Made by a program: the position numbers and the translations under genes
In this document: positions 24,597 to 33,053 of the stretch, piece after piece
Layout: each line of letters starts with the position of its first letter
Position numbering within the stretch: position 1 is the first letter of the stretch
Source: an uncultured Pseudomonadota bacterium
Lineage (GTDB): Bacteria; Pseudomonadota; Alphaproteobacteria; Rs-D84
Direction of reading: 5' to 3'
Length of the DNA stretch: 64,000 bases
Assembly (NCBI GenBank): GCA_947306185.1
Contig: CAMZFU010000001.1
Span: forward strand, 1-64,000
Notes under the pieces: model-generated
What the model was told of the DNA's origin: nothing
The model's input: only the letters and a program-made list of their open reading frames with translations
Database searches by the model: none

Positions 24597-27074
24597 ATGC
24601 CGATAAAACCACGCCATAAACGCAGAACTTTTTGGGTAATTATTATACTAATTGCATTGGTAATTATGGGGTTAATTGTATTACCGTCATTTATCAACCT
24701 AAATAAAATGCGCGACCGCATAGAATCCGCGATTCTGGCACAAACAGGTGTTGCCACACAAATTAATGGTGATATAACTTTTGGTATTCTTGGACGCACA
24801 ACCATAGTCGCACACGATGTCCGCCTGCCCCATGGGACGGCAAAAAAGATTGCGGTAAAAATACCTTTTATGGGATTATTCAATCCATTGGGGACAACAC
24901 TGACCGGTGAAATATCCGCAACCGGCGCAAACATACAATTAACATCATTGGCGGCATTAAACCTTAAATACGACCTTGTGGTCCATGATTCTGTTGTTAG
25001 ATTTATGGACAAGAATTATTACATAATAGATGGCGTGTTTAGCAGGGGTACATTTAATGGACTGATTAGAACCGGACAACATAAATATGACATAAGGTTC
25101 AACAACAAAGAATTTACAGTTAAAAACAAAAATATGAACCTGGATATTCGTGGCGAATTGTATCCATCAGGTGCAGCAAGTGGAACATTAGAAATATCAA
25201 CCGACAAAATCAATTCTTGGTTCGAATTTTCGGAACCAAAAATAACAAGACATGTCAACTTGGTTACTGATTTTTGGTGGGATGGTGCATACGGGTTTAA
25301 ATTCTATGATATGACCGCAAATAATGTTCATGGGAACATAGACCTTGAATCAAACGGTTGGCGGAATATAAACCTAACTTCGGATAATACCGATTTTGAC
25401 TTTTCTTTTTTGGCAAAGGGAACAAAAATATTACGCAACACGCGTCTAAATATCGATTTTACAGGTATGTTAAAATTTGAAAATCGTGATTTTAGACACA
25501 TCAAAATAGACGCTGTTGGTACAGAACAATATGTTCAAATAAATGAAATCGTTGCGGATGACAGTATATTCATGGGCGGAACAATTGATGCCAATGGTGC
25601 GCATAATATTATGATTCATACAAATATAGATGACACCCCAACACAATGTCTGTTTTCTGGGACGCCGGAAAAATGGGAATGTCAGAATTTCAAATATGGA
25701 AACATTACCGGTGTTATAAAAACAACCAAGAATTCTGTTGTTGCAAATATTACATCCAATACCCAAATTACCACAAAAGAACTTAGTACCTATGTATCAC
25801 GTATCGGCAAAAAAAATGTAGATATCAAATTCAAATTCGCGAATATGGGTGGCCGATTTATATCAAATAAAAATGGAACAAAAACAGAATACGATTACGT
25901 GTATGGTAAAAATCTGCATTGGTTGAACCCGCATATAAAATTATTACCAGAATTTATGATGAATGATGTCGGCAATATTATATGGACGGATAAAACAATG
26001 TCATTTATTCCTAATTCTGGTGAATGGTCGTTAACCTTACAAGATAACTTCTTTTACCTAACTGGGAACAGTATCAAAAAATGGTTTCCCAAAATAGATA
26101 TGCGCATAGTGAATGATTTCGCATATGTCGCATCGGGTTTTTATAATGACCAAGGCGATATTTCCGATTTAACAATAAAAATTGCCGGTCATGTGTTTAC
26201 TGGTACTGCTAATTCAGACAGTATCACTTTACATACCGATACATTGATATTGAAAGAATTCCTTAATCAAGAATTCTTTGACAGGTACGAAGAAATGGAA
26301 TTTTTGGCGAATTCACCTATACTTTTACCATTTGATTTTGAACGCAATATATATCTAAGTGTTGATACATTACTGTATGATAATAATGCATATAAAAATT
26401 TCGTCTATGCTTTGAAATCTGGCACACAGACATTTTCTATCACCGATAATTCACGAGGCAATTTATTGGCCACAATTATACGCGAACGTTCCGAATATGA
26501 TATATTCTTGCAATTAAATAGATTTGTTATAAATGGTGAATTACTGCGTCGTAATTTCCCATTGAATATTGCCGATACATCAATTACCGCCGAAATGCAA
26601 TTGCACACAAATGGCCATATTGCACACGATATTTGGTATAATATGATAGGTGATATAGATTTAACATTTGACGGTGGTTACATAAATGGTATTGGTATAG
26701 ATGAATTTTATGCGAACACGGAAAATCTTTCACGCCTTAATGTCGAAGACTATCTTATTACCGCACTTGAATCTGGCACGACCCGTATCAAGAATATGCG
26801 CATTATCGGTAAATATGAACGCGGTAATTTTGAAACGACAACACCATTGACAATTGCCGTTCGTCACGCCGATATTGTGGGAGCATTGAACATCACAGAT
26901 AATATGATGACAACCAAACTTGACATAACAATGCGTGCAACCGCCCCGGACCCGGTCACAGTATCTTTAACGGTTGCACCAAACGGGAAACGCGGATATT
27001 CAATGTCAGAACTCATGCGATATTTTGACCCAGCCTTTATGCGAGAGTTTATAAAAACGCATAATCGGTTCTAG
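24597..27074 (+). CDS. AsmA-family inner-membrane/periplasmic protein
   Basis: 825 residues. A single N-terminal membrane anchor at about 11-32 (FWVIIILIALVIMGLIVLP) leads to the AsmA start FINLNKMRDRIESAILAQTGVATQINGDITFGIL. Long beta-rich repeats follow, and the C-terminal AsmA_2-like part runs through LSRLNVEDYLITALESGTTRIKNMRIIGKYERG to TTKLDITMRATAPDPVTVSLTV. AsmA-like proteins are chorein-type bridges thought to move phospholipids between the membranes. A GAGGACGAGAG ribosome site and two TATAAT boxes (24559-24564, 24569-24574) precede it. It is divergent from uvrB. Confidence 0.85.
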   Translation: MPIKPRHKRRTFWVIIILIALVIMGLIVLPSFINLNKMRDRIESAILAQTGVATQINGDITFGILGRTTIVAHDVRLPHGTAKKIAVKIPFMGLFNPLGTTLTGEISATGANIQLTSLAALNLKYDLVVHDSVVRFMDKNYYIIDGVFSRGTFNGLIRTGQHKYDIRFNNKEFTVKNKNMNLDIRGELYPSGAASGTLEISTDKINSWFEFSEPKITRHVNLVTDFWWDGAYGFKFYDMTANNVHGNIDLESNGWRNINLTSDNTDFDFSFLAKGTKILRNTRLNIDFTGMLKFENRDFRHIKIDAVGTEQYVQINEIVADDSIFMGGTIDANGAHNIMIHTNIDDTPTQCLFSGTPEKWECQNFKYGNITGVIKTTKNSVVANITSNTQITTKELSTYVSRIGKKNVDIKFKFANMGGRFISNKNGTKTEYDYVYGKNLHWLNPHIKLLPEFMMNDVGNIIWTDKTMSFIPNSGEWSLTLQDNFFYLTGNSIKKWFPKIDMRIVNDFAYVASGFYNDQGDISDLTIKIAGHVFTGTANSDSITLHTDTLILKEFLNQEFFDRYEEMEFLANSPILLPFDFERNIYLSVDTLLYDNNAYKNFVYALKSGTQTFSITDNSRGNLLATIIRERSEYDIFLQLNRFVINGELLRRNFPLNIADTSITAEMQLHTNGHIAHDIWYNMIGDIDLTFDGGYINGIGIDEFYANTENLSRLNVEDYLITALESGTTRIKNMRIIGKYERGNFETTTPLTIAVRHADIVGALNITDNMMTTKLDITMRATAPDPVTVSLTVAPNGKRGYSMSELMRYFDPAFMREFIKTHNRF

Positions 27075-27099
27075 AACGGCTTATTCAAATGGTTGTTTG

Positions 27100-27957
27100 C
27101 TATCTCTTTTTACCGCGCGGATATGCCCAATGTCCTTTGTGCGTTTCATAAGACCTTGCTAAACGGGCGTCTAATGCAAGTGCATATAAATTTACAGCCG
27201 GTGCAATAACATATTCATCGCCCATTCTTTTGACTGCGTTAATCAAATCGCAAACTTCACGAACCTTGGCCCCAGAATATCTAATATCATCAATACTTTT
27301 GCGTGAATCGTACCAGGTCCATGGTTGAATATGTCTGCATAATACCCGACCATAATCTTTGAGAAAATAATTAGAACTAACAAGATCATTATCTTTGTTA
27401 TTTATTTTATAATACGTACTTAAAAATGTGCCGAAACTTTCTAAACATTTTTGTTTTGGGCGATTAAATGTATAACCACCAACATACCCGCTTATGTTTT
27501 TAGTTAAAGGGAGATTAGTATAAAAAGGTTCTGACTTTGATTCTGGTTTTGGATCTAATTCTGATAATGCCTGGTCAAGACATTTTTGTAAATCATTAAC
27601 ATCTGCCGATAAATAACCAACCGCGGATTTTATATCTTTATTATCAATGCATTGACCGAACTCATATGTTCCATACAAAATACTGGCCAACACTATCAAC
27701 ATAATTTGTTGTGCCTGGGATTTAGTTAATTCATTGGTCCCCATTTGTACGCCATATAATACCACCATTAATTTGTGTATACGTTGCCCGATTTCTTTAT
27801 CTGATGACATTTTATATTTTGCCGCCAATTCGGCGCCCCTATTTTCGGGGACACTAAGCCCCCGCACAAACGTATCACGTTTTGCAATATCTGCCGCCAT
27901 TTTTTTCTCGTCAGTTATCACCCGCAATTCCGACATACTTTTTTTACCGTCTGACAT
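27100..27957 (-). CDS. Unknown helical protein, paralogue of the 5.0 kb gene
   Basis: 285 residues, soluble, helical, no recognised domain. Residues 94-106 read LYGTYEFGQCIDN, and 238-260 hold LINAVKRMGDEYVIAPAVNLYA. Both blocks have counterparts in the 358-residue protein at 4975-6051, so I infer a small paralogous family in this genome. The start is the ATG at 27957 with AGGGATACG upstream; a longer frame from 28035 would add a cysteine-rich hydrophobic lead without a ribosome site. It is convergent with the AsmA gene. Nothing visible links it to aspS, which lies upstream on the same strand behind a terminator. Confidence 0.72.
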   Translation of the reverse strand: MSDGKKSMSELRVITDEKKMAADIAKRDTFVRGLSVPENRGAELAAKYKMSSDKEIGQRIHKLMVVLYGVQMGTNELTKSQAQQIMLIVLASILYGTYEFGQCIDNKDIKSAVGYLSADVNDLQKCLDQALSELDPKPESKSEPFYTNLPLTKNISGYVGGYTFNRPKQKCLESFGTFLSTYYKINNKDNDLVSSNYFLKDYGRVLCRHIQPWTWYDSRKSIDDIRYSGAKVREVCDLINAVKRMGDEYVIAPAVNLYALALDARLARSYETHKGHWAYPRGKKR

Positions 27958-28038
27958 ATTCGTATCCCTATTTGTTATTCTATTAAAGTTATTTATATAT
28001 CGAACGCAACATACCACAAAAACCAACAATGTCAATTA

Positions 28039-28064
28039 AAACACCCGCAATCCTGCGGGTGTTT
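28039..28064 (-). terminator. Terminator behind aspS
   Basis: An 11-bp stem AAACACCCGCA / TGCGGGTGTTT with an ATCC loop, between the aspS stop and the next gene on the minus strand; A- and T-runs on both sides. Confidence 0.7.
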
Positions 28065-28082
28065 AGTTTTGGTACTTTATAT

Positions 28083-29852
28083 TTAGTTCTTTTTACGAAC
28101 CTGAATATGTACGTCACGCAGTTGCTGTTCGGTAACCTCGTTCGGTGACCCCATCAGCAAGTCCTGACCGCGTTGGTTCGCCGGGAACGCGACAATTTCA
28201 CGCAAACTGTCGCCATTGCCCAATATTTCGGACACAACACGTTCAATACCGAACGCGCATCCACCGTGTGGTGGCGCACCATATTGGAACGCAGTGTACA
28301 GGCCAGAGAAGTTCTTTTCAACCGCCTCTATTGGATAACCGGCGATTTCAAAACATTTCTTCATAACATCTGGGTTATAGTTACGCAGGCCCCCACTGCA
28401 GATTTCGATACCGTTTAACACCATATCAAACTGTGCCGCCTTGATTGTGAAAGGATCACGTGTGGACAGTTCTTCCAATGTTGCAAGTGGATACGAGAAC
28501 GGATTGTGTGTAAACATTGGTGCACCACCGCGTTCTTCATCGGGTTCAAAGAACGGGAAATTATCAACCCAACAAAATGCAAAGTCGCGTGGTTTTACTA
28601 AACCTAAATCCGCACCAAGTTTGTTACGCAATTTACCTGCGGCCTTGGCTGCAACTTCAACATTGTCACATATAAAGAACAATGATGCATTATCGCCTGC
28701 AATTTCATGTAACTTTGCAATACGGTCTGCGTCCAATTTCTTGGAGACTGGACCTTTGGCCTCTTCTGCAAATACGATATAGCCAAGTCCGCCAAGACCC
28801 AATTCTTTGGTTGCATATTCACCAAGTTTATCAAACCACGAACGTGGTTTGTCCGCACTATTTGGTGCCGGAACCGCACGAACAACCGAACCGTTTTCAA
28901 TTGCATTTGCAAAGATTCCGAAATCAGACCCACGGAATATTTCGGTTACATCGCTAATCAAAATCGGATTCCGCAAATCCGGTTTATCGGATCCATATTT
29001 CAACATTGCATCATCAAATGAAATATGCGGAATATCAGGATATACATTTGCATCAGACGCAAATGTTTTAACCATTTCTGGAATAACAGCCTCGCCAACA
29101 GCCTGAATATCTGGCAAATCGACAAAAGACATTTCCAAATCTAATTGATAAAATTCTAGCAAACGATCTGCGCGTAAATCTTCATCGCGGAAACATGGTG
29201 CAATTTGGAAATAACGGTCAAAACCCGACACTTGTAACAATTGCTTAAACATCTGTGGGGCCTGTGGCAACGCATAGAACTTACCATGATGCAAACGCGA
29301 TGGGACCAAGAAACTGCGCGCACCTTCGGGCGAATCTGCGGTAAGCAACGGTGTTTGAAATTCTGAAAATCCTAAATCCCACATTTTATCACGCAACCAT
29401 TTCATCATCTTGTTGCGCATTAAAATATTGTAATGTAATTTTTCACGGCGCAAATCAAGGAAGCGGAACTTGTAACGTAACTCTTCACTTGTTTCATCAT
29501 CGCCAAATACTTGGAACGGTAAAACCTCGGCCGATGTTAAAACATTCCATGATTCGACACTTATTTCAATTTCACCGGTTGGAATTTTTTCGTTTATTTG
29601 TGATGCGTCACGCGCAACAACCTTACCCACGACCTGCAATACCGATTCTGGACGTACGCGTTCCAAATCTTCATTTCCGCCATCAAGAACAATCTGCGTA
29701 ATTCCATAATTATCGCGCAGGTCAATAAATAACAAAGACCCGTGGTCACGTTTACGATGAACCCAACCAGACAGGGTTACGGTTTCCCCAACATTCTTGG
29801 CGGTCAATTCACCGCACGTATGTGTTCTGTATTTTGATTTCAGTGATAACAT
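28083..29852 (-). CDS. aspS: Aspartyl-tRNA synthetase
   Basis: AspRS, 589 residues, bacterial type. An N-terminal OB-fold anticodon domain (SGWVHRKRDHGSLLFIDLRD), class II motif 2 around CFRDEDLRADR, the bacterial GAD insertion in the middle, motif 3 GIERVV near the end, and the closing QRGQDLLMGSPNE typical of the family. It charges tRNA-Asp (and may mischarge tRNA-Asn if the cell uses the amidotransferase route; not decidable here). Start at ATG 29852 behind AAAAGGGACG; an in-frame ATG 54 bases upstream lacks one. A terminator follows. Confidence 0.98.
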   Translation of the reverse strand: MLSLKSKYRTHTCGELTAKNVGETVTLSGWVHRKRDHGSLLFIDLRDNYGITQIVLDGGNEDLERVRPESVLQVVGKVVARDASQINEKIPTGEIEISVESWNVLTSAEVLPFQVFGDDETSEELRYKFRFLDLRREKLHYNILMRNKMMKWLRDKMWDLGFSEFQTPLLTADSPEGARSFLVPSRLHHGKFYALPQAPQMFKQLLQVSGFDRYFQIAPCFRDEDLRADRLLEFYQLDLEMSFVDLPDIQAVGEAVIPEMVKTFASDANVYPDIPHISFDDAMLKYGSDKPDLRNPILISDVTEIFRGSDFGIFANAIENGSVVRAVPAPNSADKPRSWFDKLGEYATKELGLGGLGYIVFAEEAKGPVSKKLDADRIAKLHEIAGDNASLFFICDNVEVAAKAAGKLRNKLGADLGLVKPRDFAFCWVDNFPFFEPDEERGGAPMFTHNPFSYPLATLEELSTRDPFTIKAAQFDMVLNGIEICSGGLRNYNPDVMKKCFEIAGYPIEAVEKNFSGLYTAFQYGAPPHGGCAFGIERVVSEILGNGDSLREIVAFPANQRGQDLLMGSPNEVTEQQLRDVHIQVRKKN

Positions 29853-30075
29853 TTTCGTCCCTTTTATCTTTGGGCGACAAAAAACGGCAAGGTTTCTGGC
29901 ACCCATTGGTTAAACATATTTCGGGGCGCATAAATCTGGCTATGCGCGGTGCCACCCGAATTTATCACTTTTTTGTTTTTGAATCCGACTCCGTGGTTGT
30001 TGGTCACATCACCGCCAACATTCAAAACTTCTATGTATTCTACAAATGATTTTTACGGTTTGCAAGAATTATAAA

Positions 30076-30441
30076 TTACATGGCTTTTTCTTTAATCTTT
30101 CCTAGTAAAACAGGATTCTTATTGGTAACAATCCAATCTCCACCTATACACATTATATCAAACAAAAGTTTCCCAGTGTCATCATAAAAAGAAACCTCTC
30201 CATCGGCTCCAACATAGTCAGGCCTATCGTAAATAGCCTTCATACCGACCGTTGGAACAAACCCCAAACTCTTGGGTAAAACCATACCTCGACCAACAAA
30301 CGGTATTTCGCCTTTTTCATCGGTAAAATCCAGCGTATACGCATCTCGGCTTTCAACGACACCTGAAACAACCTTTCGTACAAAGGATCTCAATAACCCA
30401 TTCCCAACAAAACGTGGAACATATTTATCATAACCAGACAT
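30076..30441 (-). CDS. Unknown 121-residue protein
   Basis: A small, soluble, beta-looking protein with no recognised domain. It begins SGYDKYVPRFVGNGLLRSF; the middle has repeated short strands (DFTDEKGEIPFVGRGMVLP, VGADGEVSFYDDTGKLL) like a WG-repeat or small barrel, but no match is firm. A GGGAG ribosome site lies eight bases from the ATG. It stands alone between aspS and the tRNA-Thr gene on the same strand, with 122 bases to the tRNA. No signal peptide. Confidence 0.6.
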   Translation of the reverse strand: MSGYDKYVPRFVGNGLLRSFVRKVVSGVVESRDAYTLDFTDEKGEIPFVGRGMVLPKSLGFVPTVGMKAIYDRPDYVGADGEVSFYDDTGKLLFDIMCIGGDWIVTNKNPVLLGKIKEKAM

Positions 30442-30563
30442 CTTTGAACTCCCAACATATTTTGTATTTGCGTATCTACATACCCGTCTTCGTTCGCTTC
30501 ACTCACTACGCTACAACACTGATTTTTTTAACCGTGCGCAATGCGCGGGACAACAAAAATTCG

Positions 30564-30637
30564 TGGTGCCCTAAGCAAGAATCGGACTTGCGACTCGTCC
30601 TTACCAAGGACGTGTTTTACCACTAGACTATTAGGGC
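30564..30637 (-). tRNA. tRNA-Thr (anticodon GGT)
   Basis: Folds into a cloverleaf on the minus strand: acceptor GCCCTAA / TTAGGGC, anticodon stem CGTCC / GGACG with loop TTGGTAA (anticodon GGT), T-stem GCAAG / CTTGC with loop TCCGATT, discriminator A and an encoded CCA. The D-stem has one mismatch. It reads ACC (and ACT). Unlike the two Met tRNAs in the window, no copy of its 3' end lies downstream. Confidence 0.93.
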
Positions 30638-30710
30638 AATTCGTAAAATCACGGGCAAATTATACGGACATCCAGAAAAAAATCAAGCAAAAACCGCCCT
30701 GCCCGATTTT

Positions 30711-31394
30711 TTATATTATTTTGTATTTCTTTAATTCCACCTTGTGTTCCATTGATACCCGATACGATTCGGTCGCCTTTTGGATGGCGCGGTTATGTGT
30801 CCATGTATCAAGCACCCTATTCTTGAAATATTGCAATATATGCCTCCACTGTTTTGCGGCGGCCGTTGCAAAATACCACGCACGCATCATATTTATATAA
30901 TATTCATCTGATTTTATATTGGCGACCATATCGGCATATTTTGTATCAAACCCATCATCCAAGAAATACCGCATCAGGCATAATACCGCGAAACGCACCG
31001 TATATGTGTGCTTTGATTTAATCCATTTTTTAATATATGGCAATAATTTGTCGGCATTTTTGGCAAAAACACGTGGGGACATCTGGTCGCATGTCGCCCA
31101 ATTATCAACATATGATAAAAAACTATCCACCGCCGAGGCCGCAGAATCAAAATCACGAAAATCAGATATAATAAATGCATGCAATTGATTTTCCTCAAAA
31201 TATTTATGTGGCAAATTCTTAATAAAATCATCCGCCGTATCACGCATTTGTCGCGCCAAGGCACGAAGTTCTGGTGTCCGTACACCAATAACAGACATTT
31301 TATCAACCGTTGGTAATAGTGCAGATTGAAAATCCCTGTATACGGTGTCTTGCAACGCATACAGGGATTTTAAGATATCGTCTTTTGTCGTCAT
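30711..31394 (-). CDS. AlkD-like DNA alkylation repair protein
   Basis: A 227-residue HEAT-like repeat DNA glycosylase family protein (AlkD/AlkC group), which removes N3- and N7-alkylpurines. Family marks include VGVRTPELRALARQMR early on, DNWATCDQMSP in the middle with the acidic/aromatic pair, the segment YYINMMRAWYFATAAAK, and the end THNRAIQKATESYRVS. Its start overlaps the flavodoxin stop (TAATG), so it is translationally coupled. The first codons contain a perfect 13-bp inverted repeat (31329-31341 and 31359-31371), which could fold in the mRNA near the start codon. Other repair genes (ung, HhH-GPD, uvrB) are nearby. Confidence 0.88.
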   Translation of the reverse strand: MTTKDDILKSLYALQDTVYRDFQSALLPTVDKMSVIGVRTPELRALARQMRDTADDFIKNLPHKYFEENQLHAFIISDFRDFDSAASAVDSFLSYVDNWATCDQMSPRVFAKNADKLLPYIKKWIKSKHTYTVRFAVLCLMRYFLDDGFDTKYADMVANIKSDEYYINMMRAWYFATAAAKQWRHILQYFKNRVLDTWTHNRAIQKATESYRVSMEHKVELKKYKII

Positions 31395-31912
31395 TATTCT
31401 AAATTATCTTTTATCCATTTTTCAACTGCATCACGGGCATCAGATACATTTGAACCATACAACGCCAGCCCCGGTTTAACATCCACACCTTTTAACAGAT
31501 TTTTAATATCATCCACACTTTCCCCCAGGTGCGAACCTTCGTGCGTAACAAACGGCATAATTATTTTACCCTTGAAATCATACCGTTCTAAAAATGTAAA
31601 TACCGCCATTGGGTACGTTCCCCACCATACTGGTCCACCAATAAAAATCACATCATATTCAGACAAATCGCCCGCCGGCAATGTTTTAAGTGTCGGTCGA
31701 ACATCTTTGGTCTTTTCCTGTTGGGCGATATCAGTACATTCATTATAGTCGTTTGGGTATTCGTTTTTGGTTTCAATTCTAAACATATCTGCGGACATAA
31801 TATCACGAATATATTCGGCAACAACCTCTGTATTACCCTTGACCAGGTTAACTATTCCACCCCCGAACCAGTTTTGCCCAGTATGTGAAAAATATGCAAC
31901 TAATGATTTCAT
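31394..31912 (-). CDS. Flavodoxin-family protein
   Basis: A 172-residue flavodoxin-like FMN protein. The phosphate loop is SHTGQNWFGGG near the N terminus, the isoalloxazine-binding loops are GGPVWWGTYP and THEGSHLGES, and the fold ends with an amphipathic helix. It resembles the Flavodoxin_4-type group (NAD(P)H-linked or electron-transfer, around 170-180 residues). Start at the ATG 31912 with an AAAAGGAG ribosome site; an upstream in-frame start would add ten residues. It is the first gene of a two-gene unit with the AlkD-like gene. Partner unknown. Confidence 0.88.
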   Translation of the reverse strand: MKSLVAYFSHTGQNWFGGGIVNLVKGNTEVVAEYIRDIMSADMFRIETKNEYPNDYNECTDIAQQEKTKDVRPTLKTLPAGDLSEYDVIFIGGPVWWGTYPMAVFTFLERYDFKGKIIMPFVTHEGSHLGESVDDIKNLLKGVDVKPGLALYGSNVSDARDAVEKWIKDNLE

Positions 31913-32012
31913 AATTTCTCCTTTTCCGACAATGATACACAAAAACCGTAAAAGTTTTAATAATTTTTTTAATCACTCACCATAAAAATTTTTAGGAATA
32001 ACACCAAAAATA

Positions 32013-32021
32013 TGATAAAAT
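32013..32021 (+). promoter_or_regulatory. Extended -10 promoter, likely leaderless transcript
   Basis: TGA-TAAAAT at 32013-32021 (extended -10). The ATG of the next gene is at 32028, six bases later, and no ribosome site lies between. Confidence 0.5.
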
Positions 32022-32027
32022 ATTCGT

Positions 32028-33053
32028 ATGCGTAGAGAGATTGGTATTTTTTGTATTTTGGCATTTGTGTATGGCCCGGCACTTTGTGATTCCACCCCTT
32101 TGAGTGAACAAATTGAGAACGTACGTGCACAATGTTCTGGCATATCTTCCAAAATGGATGGATTAAAACGCATGGCCGGAATCAATACCGCCATTACGTC
32201 TGTTGGCACGGTTGCGGGCGGTGTTGGATTGGGTACCGGTATAGCCAAGGCAAAAGTGGATAAAATAGCCGAGCAATTAGAGGCAGAATTACAGGCAGAA
32301 ATTGATAAATTGAGGCAATTGGCCACAACACAAACACATATTGATTATATACCACAATCTAACATACCTGCGGGACAAACGCTAATATCGGACGATTCAC
32401 CAACAACCAGTCAGCCCCAAGCACAACTGCAAACCGATCAGGCGGACATTGAAAAACAACAGGCAATAATAAAACAAAAACAGGCCGAATTGGATGCCGC
32501 AACACAAAAGTCAAAAACACTGGGTAATGTTCGCACGGGCACACTTGCCGGCGCGGCGGTAACCGACGCGGCCGGAACAATAATCGCGGTAAAAAATCGT
32601 GTTGATGATGATTTACAACAACGCATTGATAATTGTGCACTTGCGGTCCAAGAATTGTCCAAGGCATCCATTCAGGCACAAATGGAAGAACAAGACAACA
32701 CATTATTAACACGGGCCCAAAATATTGTCCAAGGGTGCAATGAATGGCGCACAATTGACCTGTCTAAGATAAACAAACGTGCAACGGGTGCGGCGATATC
32801 ATCGGGTGTTGGTACCGCGATGGCAATTGCTGGAACCGCGACCAGCGCATCTGCAAATTCTGACCGCATACGGGACAACAATACCGACCAAGGCAAACAG
32901 AAAGAGAAGAACCTAAACACTGCATCAAATGTTTTGGCGGGTGGAACCACGGTGGCATCTGGGGTGGCGGTAGTATTTAATGCAACACAAATCAAGGCAA
33001 TAAAAGATGCGTTACAGGTTGCAGAAAATTGTGAAAAGGCACTTAACCAATGA
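32028..33053 (+). CDS. Secreted protein with coiled coils and Gly/Ala-rich hydrophobic repeats
   Basis: 341 residues with a Sec signal (about 1-20, cut after ALC). The mature part alternates between charged helices and Gly/Ala/Thr/Val-rich hydrophobic segments: INTAITSVGTVAGGVGLGTG, VRTGTLAGAAVTDAAGTIIA, RATGAAISSGVGTAMAIAGT and SNVLAGGTTVASGVAVVFNA. I count four such segments, each following a charged helix with a cysteine. They could insert in a membrane or pack as a fibre. A Gln/Lys-rich coiled coil lies at about 140-165. The next gene overlaps by ATGA, so the two secreted proteins are made together. Unrecognised. Confidence 0.75.
   Translation: MRREIGIFCILAFVYGPALCDSTPLSEQIENVRAQCSGISSKMDGLKRMAGINTAITSVGTVAGGVGLGTGIAKAKVDKIAEQLEAELQAEIDKLRQLATTQTHIDYIPQSNIPAGQTLISDDSPTTSQPQAQLQTDQADIEKQQAIIKQKQAELDAATQKSKTLGNVRTGTLAGAAVTDAAGTIIAVKNRVDDDLQQRIDNCALAVQELSKASIQAQMEEQDNTLLTRAQNIVQGCNEWRTIDLSKINKRATGAAISSGVGTAMAIAGTATSASANSDRIRDNNTDQGKQKEKNLNTASNVLAGGTTVASGVAVVFNATQIKAIKDALQVAENCEKALNQ

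Noticed and set aside
30460..30566. Copy of the tRNA-Thr 3' end downstream of tRNA-Thr
   Set aside because: Searched for by analogy with the Met tRNAs; no such copy is present, only short GCGAA-rich words also seen near 3139-3168.
32359..32995. Minus-strand frames opposite the secreted protein gene
   Set aside because: They are shadows of a low-complexity coding region with a signal peptide on the plus strand.
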